Shown here piece after piece: positions 21,905 to 31,675 of a DNA stretch of 64,000 bases. Positions within the stretch are counted from its first letter, which is position 1. Each line of letters begins with the position of its first letter. Under the pieces are notes generated by a model that searched no databases, was not told the origin of the DNA, and saw only the letters and a program-made list of their open reading frames with translations. Made by a program: the position numbers and the translations under genes. This DNA comes from Diphasiastrum complanatum (taxonomy: Eukaryota > Streptophyta > Lycopodiopsida > Lycopodiales > Lycopodiaceae), in contig CM055103.1 in assembly GCA_029204225.1 (NCBI GenBank), positions 54,162,980 to 54,226,979 of the forward strand, written 5' to 3'.

Positions 21905-22840
21905 ACGCTCTTTCTTTCTTGACTTGGACCTGGTGCCATCTCAATGCATGCAGGAGCCGTATTCTTGAACCTACTCCTCTCCATCCGTTAATGCTCGTAT
22001 CTCGTCAAGGTGGTCCTCCATTATAGTAAGAGGTGTACTTCCAACAGACTATCGCCTCAATCCTTTTTATTTTTGAAAACTCTCCCTTATGTCGGCCGGG
22101 CCCCACAGCTCTCTTTTCTTCTTATTAAATCAGCTTCACTAAAAATATCCCCTTCTCAAACTTAGCACGCTCACATCACCTGAGAGCCAAGTAGGAACCA
22201 GGTCATTTGTGTCCAAGCAAGCACACAACAAATAGAACATACCAACCAAAGCAAACACAGAGGATCCCTCTCAAGCCACAATCTCTCCTGAGACAGGACG
22301 TAGGACCTTTGCCTAGCCGCGCCCACACAAATCTATCACAGAATTAGCCCACGGGGAAACATCCATCCAACCATCTGTGCTTTCACCATTAAACAACACA
22401 TTGCCGCAGTCACGCCCCACCACTTTTTGGTTGATAGCCCTTATAGCTAAACGATCGGCAGCTATCCCGCACTGACAGCTAACCACCCGTGCTTTACACC
22501 CGAATTCGAGCAGCATCTCTGTATCAATGGTTAACCTGTACAGTTCGAATATGTCACCCCGCATCCTACAAGGCACAGACCGTGCTTTCACCAACCTAAT
22601 GGCAGCACATTGCCTCATCTGTCCTACATGTAGATGGCGCCAGGCCCGAACCGCGGGAACTGACCGTGCTTACACCTCAAGGGCATCACCTTGCCTCATC
22701 AAGTCCCCTATTCTACCGACCACCCCGACCGTGGACGCACCCGTGCGTACACTGTGGGCAGCACCTTGCACAACGGTTGTCTTGACAAATCCCAAGACGT
22801 GGCCATCCCTATGAGACTTGCCTAGCTGACCGGCTAGTCG
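21905..22840 (-). other. Element D leader with five degenerate GTGCTT(T)CACC...CACCTTGC repeats
   Basis: Untranslated leader between the PBS and gag. On the plus strand a two-part motif, GTGCTTTCACC-like then GCAGCACCTTGCC-like about 10 to 20 bases later, starts at 22377, 22489, 22582, 22666 and 22743. The later copies are the clearest. Spacing shrinks from 112 to 77 bases. Leaders of LTR elements hold packaging signals, so a structured RNA role is possible. No coding content was seen. Confidence 0.6.
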
Positions 22841-22852
22841 GCTCTGATACCA
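22841..22852 (-). other. Primer-binding site of element D
   Basis: GCTCTGATACCA on the plus strand reads TGGTATCAGAGC on the minus strand. This is an exact match to the initiator tRNA-Met complement, two bases from the 5' LTR. Confidence 0.92.
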
Positions 22853-22854
22853 CA

Positions 22855-23753
22855 TGTTGCGCCGATGCCTCAAAGGGCGCTGGGACTTGAGCGGTTTCCC
22901 CAACAGGCGCTTAAGTCTAATATTCATCCATCATGCACTTACGTAAAAGCCAACTCAGAAACGTAACAAGCTTAACCATTCAGACTTAAGAAAACTGGAA
23001 TCCCAACCAACCCGAAAGCCAACTCAGAATCCGTCCCCAAAAGGTAACCAAAGGCAAAGACAAGCCACACATGAAACCCAAGGCATAGTGGTCGCCAAAC
23101 TGACCAATTGGCATAGCGGCAAGCCACACGTCGGTGACATGAACCCTTAGGCACCGGCGACGCAAAAAGGTTGTAGTAAGGGTCCTTCCACTTGGACCAG
23201 TCCCGGAGGCGAAACCGAAATGGTAATCATCCCCAAGGATCAACTTTATTAGATTTGGAAGAGGTTACATTCATACATAGATTGACCGGTCTCGGGGCCA
23301 CCAACACGTGCTGGGCATTGTGCCTGTTAGAGGGAGCTGAGACCTGGTGACTGGATTCCTGGCGTTGGTTGAGCTGTCCAAGTTTTTGTCTGCCGGACAG
23401 TTCTGCTGTGATTCGGTGCACTCCCTCTGGTTTGAAACATAGTGCTTCCTGGTAAAGCATGCTTTTTAGGACTTAGTTTTTATTTTGCTGATTAAGCCTG
23501 GCAAGCCTGGCAGAATCAGTCTGGCTCCCAGACATGGGTCCCGAGAGCCGTCCCGATGGCAGAATCAACTTGCTTCCTGACTAGGCCATGACTCGAGCTC
23601 CAGAGCTAGCTCATGACTTGTGACTACTTGACTGGCTCACCACAGGTCGGAGGCTCAGTCCTTGACGTTCTAACTTGCTCTGGGACCTTAGAGAGTGTCA
23701 CCCCTTAGAGTCTTACAGGGCAGGCTGGGTGCACTCGAGTCAGCTTTACAACA
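22855..23753 (-). repeat. 5' LTR of element D (right on the map)
   Basis: 899 bases from TGTTGCGCCGATG to TTTACAACA. It is the partner of 18978-19879 and is followed by the CAGGG target copy. Confidence 0.93.
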
Positions 23754-25548
23754 CAGGGTCGTGGATAGGATGCAAAAGGCTGCAGACGAGCGATCCACAA
23801 AGTTTGCACACTAGGGCAACGATGTATAGGTGGAGGAGGGCCGCAATAGGTTTTGATAGGCCGCTTATAAGGTAGGGAGTTGCAGATCAGAACGGATGGG
23901 CGTGGACAGGGTAATTCGCAGGAAGAGAGAGAGCGAGCTAGACAGACAAAGAGAAGGAGTGGTCGCAGACAGATCCAAAGGCAGGCAGGGTCAGGGTAGC
24001 AGGGAGACGTAGATAAGAGAATGTAGGATGCCGCAGACAGTAGGTAGGAGTGTGTGTTTGAATGCCCAGAACTAGCGACTTATACAATAAGTAAATTGAG
24101 ACTCCCCCACGTTGAACAGGGCAAAAGATTGCCTTCCTGCCAGTTCCTGGGCTGTAGAACCAGCGATCCACAAGGCTGTCAAGTGGCTAATTGACTAGCA
24201 ATTATCAGCGCTAGTAAGTGTCTCAATGATCAGAGTTTGAACAGTAATACACGGGCAACAATATGGCTGTCTGTGGGCAGAACATGTATCCAGGCCACAG
24301 GATTGGCAAAGATCAGTCACTAGCAGGGAAGAGAAAGGGTAGGTCATGAGCAAATAGATAATGAGATAATTGGTGAGACTTCCAAAAGCCTTTGTGTTCA
24401 AAGAACAAGCAAAGCAAAAACTGCCTTTTTGGACAGCAGACAACCTTAAACAAATCTCTGAGATCAATGACTTGAAAGAGATAATAGCCTGAAATTAGTA
24501 TCGTAGACAAGTTAATGCTCGTAAGCTTTAGAGCAAACAGGACAGCAAACTTCTAATTAGTGAGATCCTTATGAATGAGGTAGCAAATGGATTGTAACTC
24601 TTCAAGTCCCGCAACCACAGAGTTAGAGGCAACAATCTCAAGAAATAAAATCTGCTCATGGACAGCAAGTGATCTCCTAATCTCCACAATCTGCAAACAA
24701 ATATCAGAGACAGCACAGAGATACAAAATGAAGTCCCACAATACCAAGGTCTGCAATCACAAGATAAGAGACTGCAAAAGCAAACAACACCAAATCTGAT
24801 TCCACAAATGAAATGGTGAAAACACAGTGTTAAAGATCAAACCAGTGAATCAATAGCAATGAAATATAAGCAGTTTGTAGCAAAGATTCAACAAAGAAGT
24901 TAGAGTGAAAGGCACCAGGCAGATCAGCCTCTTCTCCTTTCCTCCTCCTTGCCTCTATGGAATCAAACAACAGGATGAGGGTAGAGGAGATGAGATACAA
25001 CAAATAGACAGGGTCTGAAGTGGGAGGCACCAAGCACAATGCTTCTACTCCTTCCCTTCTTCTCAAGCTCTCAATGTGTGTCTCTTTCTCTTTCTCTCTC
25101 TCTCCAAGAAGATGAATGAATGTTACGTAGTTGGCTGGCCCTCTATAATGCTATGGAAGGATGAGGCCCAAAGAGGTGCACCTCTTCATGAATGGGCACC
25201 AACAAGGGCTTTTTAGCAGTTGGGCCCAAACTTAAGGGCTGAGCCCCAAATTTGATTTTAAATCACTAAAGTGGCCTACGGTGAATAAAGTTGCCATTTA
25301 ACTCCTTTTTAAGACGAACTGGCACCTCCTAGTCCCGACAAACTCGGGAACTAGGGGCATAGGCCTCTTAAATAAATTTAAGTCCAACGTAAATCAATAA
25401 ATAAACAGAGTTTCAATAAAAGTGCAACCGACCATAATGGGCCATTTACGCATCGGTTTTAAACAGTTCCGCATTGGCGTAACAGCGCGTGGATGATTTT
25501 TCGTCAAAAATAACTTGAAAAAGGGGTCTTTTTCCCCGCAAACACAAA
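23754..25548. other. Unassigned DNA, right flank of element D
   Basis: About 1.8 kb without protein similarity. It contains a CT-rich run (about 25078-25108) and a GC-richer part. From about 25300 an AATAAA-rich segment (TCAATAAATAAACAG, TTTCAATAAAAG) resembles a 3' transcript end. The right limit is where copia RNase H of element B begins. Its own identity is unknown. It may be LTR material of an element whose partner copy lies outside the window. Confidence 0.35.
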
Positions 25549-25810
25549 GAGACAATTTGGTTGAGGAATTTATTGTCTGATGTTGGTCTCAAACAATCAG
25601 CTCCAACAAACAATGATTCAGTGCGAAAATCAGAGTGCTATTGCATTATCGATCAATCCTAGATTTCACTCCAGGAACAAGCACATCGAAATTAAGTACC
25701 ACTATATCAGGAGCAAGATACTCAACAAGGAGGTAAGTCTGAAATTTTGTGGAATCCAATACATGGCAGCTAATATATTTACAAAAGCATTAAATGAGAA
25801 AGTACATAAA
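25549..25810 (+). pseudogene. Copia element B RNase H fragment (split by element C)
   Basis: The frame at about 25580-25810 reads QCENQSAIALSINPRFHSRNKHIEIKYHYIR...NIFTKALNEKVHK, the C-terminal half of copia RNase H. The catalytic D of C-D-N-Q-S is here E-N-Q-S after a Cys, so it is altered. It stops at the left LTR of element C and resumes at 31289 as the last codons of pol. Confidence 0.85.
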
Positions 25811-26584
25811 TGTCGCGAAACGGTTTCATTTCGTTGTCGCGAACGATTTTGTTTCTTTTGAGATTTTCTTTTGTGTGGAAGCTTCACAGGAACCTAGACA
25901 CGTGACTGCACATCACAGAACGGATTCCATTCTAGCAATCAAGACAACGTAAGACAAGGAGATGCACAAAAATAGTTTTATCCATTTGTCTTTTAGAGCG
26001 AGATCGTCAGTGTCTCGCTCGTTGGCAGCCTGATGGTCAGCTCTTTCCTTGTGTTTTGCTCATTGGTAGACTTTCATGCACAGCCCTTTCGTTTTTAGTG
26101 TCTTCTTTTTCTGCTCTACTCTCTATGTCTCACTGTATCTCTCTGTATCTTATAGTCTTACAGTCTATGTTATGATCCAAAAGGGATAGTTTTTATCCTT
26201 ACTGTGGGGAGTTTACAAGATAGCTAAACAGAGAATTACAAGAGTATGCTAATCAACTAATCAGTTACTCTCCGTCGTTGCCACCCGTTTTAGTTGGGCG
26301 TGAAGTCTAAGACTCCAAGCCCGTTGAGCTGCCAGCTGGCAGCGTGAAAGATTCCCTTTCGTTTCTTTCGTTTCTTTTTGTTTCTTTTGTTTCTTTTTGT
26401 TTTGCGTCGCTTGGCGGTTCTTGCGGTCTTGGAGGTATGTTTACGATTCACGAATGATTCGCGAATCGTTCGTCCTTTGTTTGTCTTGGAAGCACGCTGA
26501 CTTTCATGAATCGTTCGACCTTCGAGTCAAGGCTCGTTGACTTTCGCATTGCGACAAAGTTGTAGGAGTTCAGCATTTCTAACA
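25811..26584 (-). repeat. 3' LTR of element C (left on the map)
   Basis: 774 bases aligned with 30550-31288. It contains two copies of a TGTCGCGAA(A)CG block at its left end and the perfect 12-bp palindrome GATTCGCGAATC near 26457-26468. The other LTR lost that palindrome in a ~20-base deletion. Confidence 0.92.
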
Positions 26585-26598
26585 CTCCCTCTTGAACC
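26585..26598 (-). other. Polypurine tract of element C
   Basis: CTCCCTCTTGAACC on the plus strand is GGTTCAAGAGGGAG on the coding strand, abutting the 3' LTR. Confidence 0.85.
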
Positions 26599-27270
26599 TT
26601 GCAGCTTTGCACGTTTAATCCAATTGTCTTTCTTTGCTTGGCAAAGAGTGGCTTGTTGAGCAGCTTTGTGAGTAGATCTGCAACCATGTCTTCAAATTTT
26701 ATGTATTGGACCTGGAGCTCTCCTTTTGAGATCAAATCTTGAATGTGATGTCTTTGAATGGAAGACAAAATTCTGGGACAGATAAATGGCACTCTGAGAG
26801 TCCATCATCATCGTGCATGGCCCTTCTTGTGGTATCCCGATTGCTTTCAGCATCATCTGCAGCCACACTATCTCGTTCGCCACCTTTGAAACTACGATGT
26901 ATTCTGCTTCACAAGAGGATTGAACTACCAAGTTTTGCTTTTTGCATATCCAGTTGATTGCACCTCCGCACGCTATGGTACATCCTCCAGTTATGGACTT
27001 GTTGTCATCTTTGCAGCTCACCCAGCTTGCATCACTGTAGTGGTGCAACTCGAATCCTTTTCTTTCGTTTTCAGTTCTGTAGGTTAGTCCCATATTTTGG
27101 GTACCCTTCAGATACTGTAGGATTCATTTTGCCATTTGCCAATGTGCCATGCTAGGATTGGAAGAGAATTGGCTTAAGGCGTAAACATGGAAAACTAGAT
27201 CGGGTCTAGTACAAATTGTAAGGTACATTAGAATACCGATTAGGTTTTGGTAGGGTATACCTGCCATCTT
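26599..27270 (-). pseudogene. Element C RNase H
   Basis: Coding-strand order: YSDASWVSCKDDNKSITGGC (D in SDAS), WICKKQNLVVQSSCEAEYIV (E in SCEAEY), TMMMDSQSAIYLSQN (D in MDSQS), then after a frameshift near 26750 VQYIKFEDMVADLLTKLLNKP (last D in MVADLLTK). All four catalytic acids of copia RNase H can be seen, though one frameshift separates the last. The frame then continues through the PPT into the LTR. Confidence 0.88.
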
Positions 27271-27960
27271 CTATTCTTCCTCTTCCATTTTTGGACAATC
27301 CTGCTTTGTTAGCTTGGCTCCAGCTATCATTGGTGTGGCCTTTTCTTTGCAGTCCATCATGTGATACTGCTTGAGCACCTTTTGGGCATATTCTGACTGA
27401 CTCAAGTGTATTTCACCCTTTATTTGATCTCTTATGATCTCCAACTCGAGGCATTTTGTTGCTTCTCCAAGATCTGTGATTTCATAACTTTCAGAAATCT
27501 GACTCTTCGTGTCTTTGATTAGCATCAAGGAATTTCCTATCATTAGGGAATCATCCACGAAGATAGTCAGTATCACAAAATCTTTTTCTACTCTTTTTAT
27601 GTAGACATTACAATCTGGTTGTGTAGGATTGAAGTCTAGAGACTTTAGAAGACTATTGAGCTTCTCATACCAAGCTCGTGATGCATGTTTTAGACCATAG
27701 ATACATCTTTGCAACCGACAGACATATTGTCGATTGTTGGGGTCTTCAAATCCTTTAGGCTGCTTCATGAAGATTTTCTCTACTAGATCTCCGTGGATAA
27801 AGGCTATTTTCACATCAATCTGGTGAATTTCCAGATTGTGCTATGTGGCATAAGCAAGGAGTAGTTGTATGCTTGTCATCTTGACCATCGACAAATATGT
27901 GTCGAGATAATCAACACCATATCTCTACGTGTAGCCTTTCGTGACAAGCCTTGCCTTGTA
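27271..27960 (-). pseudogene. Element C reverse transcriptase
   Basis: From about 27815 downward an open frame of 180 codons reads IAFIHGDLVEKIFMKQPKGF, YVCRLQRCIYGLKHASRAWY, the active site IFVDDSLM (F-V-D-D) and ITDLGEATKCLELEI. The N-terminal part (KGYTQRYGVDYLDT-like, about 27960-27830) is interrupted by a TAG. It is related to fragment L at 59786-60709. Reverse transcription of element RNA would be its role; this copy is broken. Confidence 0.9.
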
Positions 27961-28330
27961 GCGGCCAATGGTGCCATCTGATTTCATCTTCTTCTTGTAT
28001 ACCCACTTGCAGTCGACGATTTTTCTGTTTTTTGGCAGTGGCTCTAATGTCCATGCCTCGTTTCGCCAAATCGACTCGATCTCCTCTGACATTGCCTACT
28101 TCCAGAATTCTCTCTTTGGACTCTGGATAGTTTCTTGATATGTTGTTGGCTCTTCATTGAAGGCGTAGTACTCGAATTGCATGTCTTCGCTCCACTGAAG
28201 ATTGTCAGCGTACCGGTCTGGAGGTCTTCTTTGTCTTGTTGACCTTCTAGGTTCATTTCATTGCTGCTCAAACATTTCTTGTTGGTGGGATTGATCTTCT
28301 ACTTCCTGCTGCTATGGAGTCTGTGGCTCA
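27961..28330 (-). pseudogene. Element C integrase-RT linker and RT N-terminus
   Basis: Minus-strand text around 28270-28044 (EMNLEGQQDKEDLQTG, out of frame) and the KTWTLEPLPKNRKIVDCKWV-like stretch at about 28050-27990 form the poorly conserved hinge and the first RT block. Frames shift several times. Confidence 0.7.
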
Positions 28331-28353
28331 ACATTCTGATTTGACGTTTGTCC

Positions 28354-29227
28354 TCAATCTCCCTCTTGAATTGGCAGCAGTGTGAAGATCTCGTGGCCTC
28401 TTTCATCTTTTAGTCTAGGGAATGTGGACTCATCGAACTTTACATCTCTGCTCGAAACAATCTTTTTCGTGGTCGGATTGTAGAGTCTGTACACTTGAGA
28501 TCTGTTCAAGTACCCGACCATGATCGTTTGTTCTAATTTATCATCGATCGTGTTTCTTTTTTCTTGTGGAATGTGTTTATATGCTGCACATCCAAACACA
28601 CGTATGTATGATAGATCAGGCTTTCTACCTGTCCACATTTCGTATGGTGTTTTATCTTCTAGCGCTGTCGTTGTGGATCTAATTGCAGGTGTACTGCTGT
28701 AGCTATTGCCTCAGCCCAGAATTGACTTGGCAATTGAGCTTGTGCCATCATGCATCTGGCTCCTTCGACCAGCACTTTGTTTCTTCTTTCTGTGACACCA
28801 TTATATTCTGGTGTGTACGCAGGAGTGAGCTGATGTTCTATCTCCTGTTCTTGGCAGAATTTTGAAAATTCTTTGCTTTTGTATTCTTGTATCGCTCTGC
28901 AAATGCCACGAACTTCTTGAAGGAATCAAACACTTGGGATTTCTTCTTTAGGTAGTAGATCGTGGTCATCCAGCTGTAATCATCTATGAACATCAAAAAA
29001 TACCTCGAACTTGAGAGAGAATCCATTTTCATCGGTCCACAGACATCAGAATGGAAGGGCTCAAGAACTTCTTCGGCTCTTCTTCCCTCATGTGTGAATG
29101 GATTTTGATGTTGTTTTCCTTTCTGACAGGCTTTGCAGAACTCAGTTTCGGGCCTTGATATCTTGAGACATGTGACAATGTCTTTCTTGCACATGTCATA
29201 CAGGCTCCGCATGTTCAGATGATACAT
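28354..29227 (-). pseudogene. Element C integrase
   Basis: 29227-28838 reads MYHLNMRSLYDM, CKACQKGKQH (zinc-finger Cys pair), FHSDVCGPMKMDS (first core Asp) and MFIDDYSWMTTIYYLKKKS. A frame change near 28860 follows, close to where the second Asp is expected; LTPAYTPEYNGVTERRN can then be read with the catalytic Glu in the TERRN block. 28638-28354 gives the C-terminal part (RVFGCAAYKHIPQEKR, DRDVKFDE-like SSRDVKFDE). One or two indels and stops inactivate it. Confidence 0.88.
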
Positions 29228-29242
29228 TATCCTATGCCAGAG

Positions 29243-29995
29243 CTAATTTTTATTTTCTGATGCATTTAATATGCTATCAGAGTTGCTGATTATCTTTGCT
29301 TGGTAGAGATTTCCTTCTTTGCATCCAACCGTCAGCAACTTGTTTGTATTTTTCTCGATCATGCGACATGTGTTGCCGTCGAACAAAACTCGAATGCCAA
29401 GATCTGCCATCTTGGAGACTGATAGTAGATCTTTTCTTAGTGAAGGCAGGTAGAGTGCTCCTGGCAGCTCTGCTTGACCTGACAGTGTTCGCAGCTGTAG
29501 AGTGCCGATGCCTTTGACATCGTATCTGCTCCCATCACCTAGAATCACTGCTCTGTTATTTGAGAGTTCTCTGAAGTCGATCAAGATCTTGTTGTTGCAG
29601 GTGATGTGGGATGTTGCTCCTGAATCAATGACTACATCGTAGTCTTGTTCAGTGTAGCTTGTTGAAGCTTCATCGAGTACTGTGAAGGCTTCATCACCTC
29701 TACAAGCATCCTTGAATGACTCTGTAACATTTGCTTTCTCAGCCTTGTTCTTTCTTTTTGGGTTGAATCTACAATCGTATGCAGAGTGCCCCTTCTTCTT
29801 GCAGTGCATGTAAGGTATTGTTGGATTGAACCAACATTTGTTGGTTGTATGATAATGATCATAGGAAGAATATTGTTGATTCGAAAACTTCGTCTTCTCG
29901 AATCTGGGTCTGTTCTTGTTTTTCTTCTTTTCTTTCGTGAAGAGGGCCTTCTCCTGATCACTGCTTCTCTCTCCTTCGTCTCTCATCAGTGACAA
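29243..29995 (-). pseudogene. Element C gag C-terminus, protease and GAG-pre-integrase region
   Basis: A 250-codon open frame. Residues ~60-75 hold a knuckle-like PYMHCKKKGHSAYDC whose first Cys is missing. The protease active site DYDVVIDSGATSHITC (D-S-G intact) follows, then VILGDGSRYDVKGIGTLQL and LYLPSLRKDLLSVSKM, the usual copia protease body. It ends near ASENKN just before LWHRIMYHLN, the start of the integrase finger, separated by one TAG. Confidence 0.9.
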
Positions 29996-30485
29996 GACTG
30001 ACTTCTTTGTCGAATGTCAAATCTGGTAGACTCAGTATGAGCATTCTCAAAGGCTGATAGGACGTCGGTAGAGATTTCATGAAGTACATCAGCTGTTGTG
30101 GTGCTGGGACCTGGTGCTCCTGTCCTGATGCAGCTAGCTGAGCAAAGATAATTCTGATCTTCTCAACGTGCTGATCTAACTGGTTGCCATCCCATCGTAT
30201 GGATTGCAGCTGATTGTGAAGGTGCATGACTGAAGCTGCAGTCCTCAATTCAGAAAGGATGAGTAGATCTTCGTTGGTGGATGAAACGATGATCGCCATT
30301 GCACACTCATCCTTTCTGACCCATTCAGCTCTCCTCGGGTCTCCCTCTGGAGGCTGCACCTCTGAGAGTTCGGTCACCGACTAGATGCCTTCGCCCTTCA
30401 GAAGTGTTTTGATCTTGAATTTCCATATCCTGTAATTTGTGCCATCAAGACTGATTGCTACTCTTCTTTGGATTCTTGTAGCCAT
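29958..30485 (-). pseudogene. Element C gag N-terminus and core
   Basis: It starts at the ATG at 30485: MATRIQRRVAISLDGTNYRI, then WKFKIKTLLKGEGI, then a TAG where Gln would fit. The open part at 30377-29958 contains MHLHNQLQSIRWDGNQLDQH and MKSLPTSYQPLRMLILSLPD, a UBN2-type copia gag core. One nonsense codon and one frame change at 29958-29995 are the only visible damage. Confidence 0.88.
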
Positions 30486-30537
30486 ATTGTGTTGTCTAGA
30501 AAATCACTGCTTAGATATCAGTAGTGACAACCTATAA

Positions 30538-30549
30538 GCTCTGATACCA
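30538..30549 (-). other. Primer-binding site of element C
   Basis: GCTCTGATACCA on the plus strand is TGGTATCAGAGC on the minus strand. It directly abuts the 5' LTR at 30550 and is an exact initiator tRNA-Met complement. Confidence 0.93.
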
Positions 30550-31288
30550 TGTCGCGAAACGGTTTTGTTTCGTTGTCATGAACGATTTTGTTTCTTTTGA
30601 GATTTTCTTTTGTGCGGAAGCTTCACATGAATCTAGACATGCAACTACACATCACGGAACAGATTCCATTCTAGCAATCAAGACAACGTAAGACAAGGAG
30701 ATGCACAAAAATAGAACAATCAATTATCAGTTTGATTTTTAGAGCGAGATCGTCAATGTCTCGCTCGTTGGTGGCCTGACGCTCAGCTCTTTCATCGTGT
30801 TCTGCTCATTGGCAGACTTTCATGCACAACTCTTTTGTTTCTAGTGTTTTTCTTTTTCTGCTCTACTCTCTATGTCTCTGTATCTCTCTGTATCTTATAG
30901 TCTTATAGTCTATGTTATGATCCAGAAAGGATAGTTTATATCTCCACTGTGTGGAGTTTACAAGATAGTTAAACATAGAATTACAAGAGTAGTTAACACT
31001 AATCAACAGTTACTCTCCGTCGTTGCCACCCATTTCAGTTGGGCGTGAAGTCTAAGACTCAAGCCTGTTGAGCTGCCAGCTGGCAGCGCGAAAGATTCCC
31101 TTTTGTTTCTTTTCGTTTTGCGTCGCTTTGCGGTTCTTGCGGTCTTGGAGGTATGTTTACGATTTGATATCGTTCGTCTTTTGTTTGTCTAGAAGCACGC
31201 TGACTTTTGCGAATCGTTCGACCTTCGAGTCAAGGCTCGTTGACTTTCGCGTTGCGACAAAATTGCAGGAGTTCACCATTTCTGACAA
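30550..31288 (-). repeat. 5' LTR of element C (right on the map)
   Basis: 739 bases from TGTCGCGAAACGG to TTTCTGACA. Partner of 25811-26584, slightly shorter through small deletions. Confidence 0.92.
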
Positions 31289-31675
31289 TAAGAATTTCTG
31301 TGCTATCTTAAATTTGAAAATCAAGGCATTCAAGGATCCAGATTAAGGGGGGGTGTTGGATTTCTATCCTTTCAATCCCTATACTCTGCTAATTTAGATT
31401 CACTCATTAAGCTGTTGTAAATATTTGTACAGTCGCATACTCTGCAGAATTACACTTGTTTTTTGACAGTCTACAGAAATACAAAAGAATCAGTGACAGT
31501 GTTCCTCGATAGTTCGGCCACTTCTTCTTTGTTGGCCAACTTCTCTTATTCGGCTATCATTGATTGTTCGGCCATACCTGATTGGTCGGCCATCCTGGAC
31601 CATCTATGCAGATTCTCTTATTCGGTCTTCCTCGAACAATCGGCCGCTACATATATTTATGACCTCAAGCCGTAA
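31289..31675 (+). repeat. Element B: end of pol, PPT and start of 3' LTR
   Basis: 31289-31344 continues the pol frame cut by element C (FCAILNLKIKAFKDPD then stop). AAGGGGGGG at 31345-31353 is the PPT, and TGTTGGATTTC at 31354 starts the LTR, the same start as in element A. The LTR carries repeated (G)TTCGGCCA-like words between 31515 and 31650. It seems to end or be truncated near 31675, so the 3' end and TSD of B are not seen. Confidence 0.8.

Larger units (their letters stand above)
18978..23753 (-). mobile_element. Element D: LTR retrotransposon with gag and protease only, perfect TSD CAGGG
   Basis: Two near-identical LTRs (18978-19879 and 22855-23753) begin TGTTGC and end ACAACA. CAGGG is present at 18973-18977 and 23754-23758. 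The PBS lies inside the right LTR and the PPT inside the left LTR, so transcription runs on the minus strand. The 2.97-kb interior holds gag with a zinc knuckle and a retropepsin. The ~360 bases between the protease region and the PPT hold no RT, RNase H or integrase. It must rely on another element's polymerase and integrase. This matches the TR-GAG type of non-autonomous plant elements. Confidence 0.9.
25811..31288 (-). mobile_element. Ty1/copia element C, nearly complete, inserted in element B
   Basis: LTRs at 25811-26584 and 30550-31288, both TGT...ACA. The PBS (plus-strand 30538-30549) and PPT (26585-26598) are correctly placed for minus-strand transcription. The flanking pentamers ATAAA (25806-25810) and ATAAG (31289-31293) agree at four of five bases. 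All copia domains are present in order gag, protease, integrase, RT, RNase H, with a modest number of stops and frameshifts. It split the RNase H gene of plus-strand copia element B. Confidence 0.93.

Noticed and set aside
22313-22927. Overlapping open frames on both strands at 22.3-22.9 kb
   Set aside because: This is the GC-rich leader and LTR start of element D. The frames conflict with the gag start further on and have no domain.
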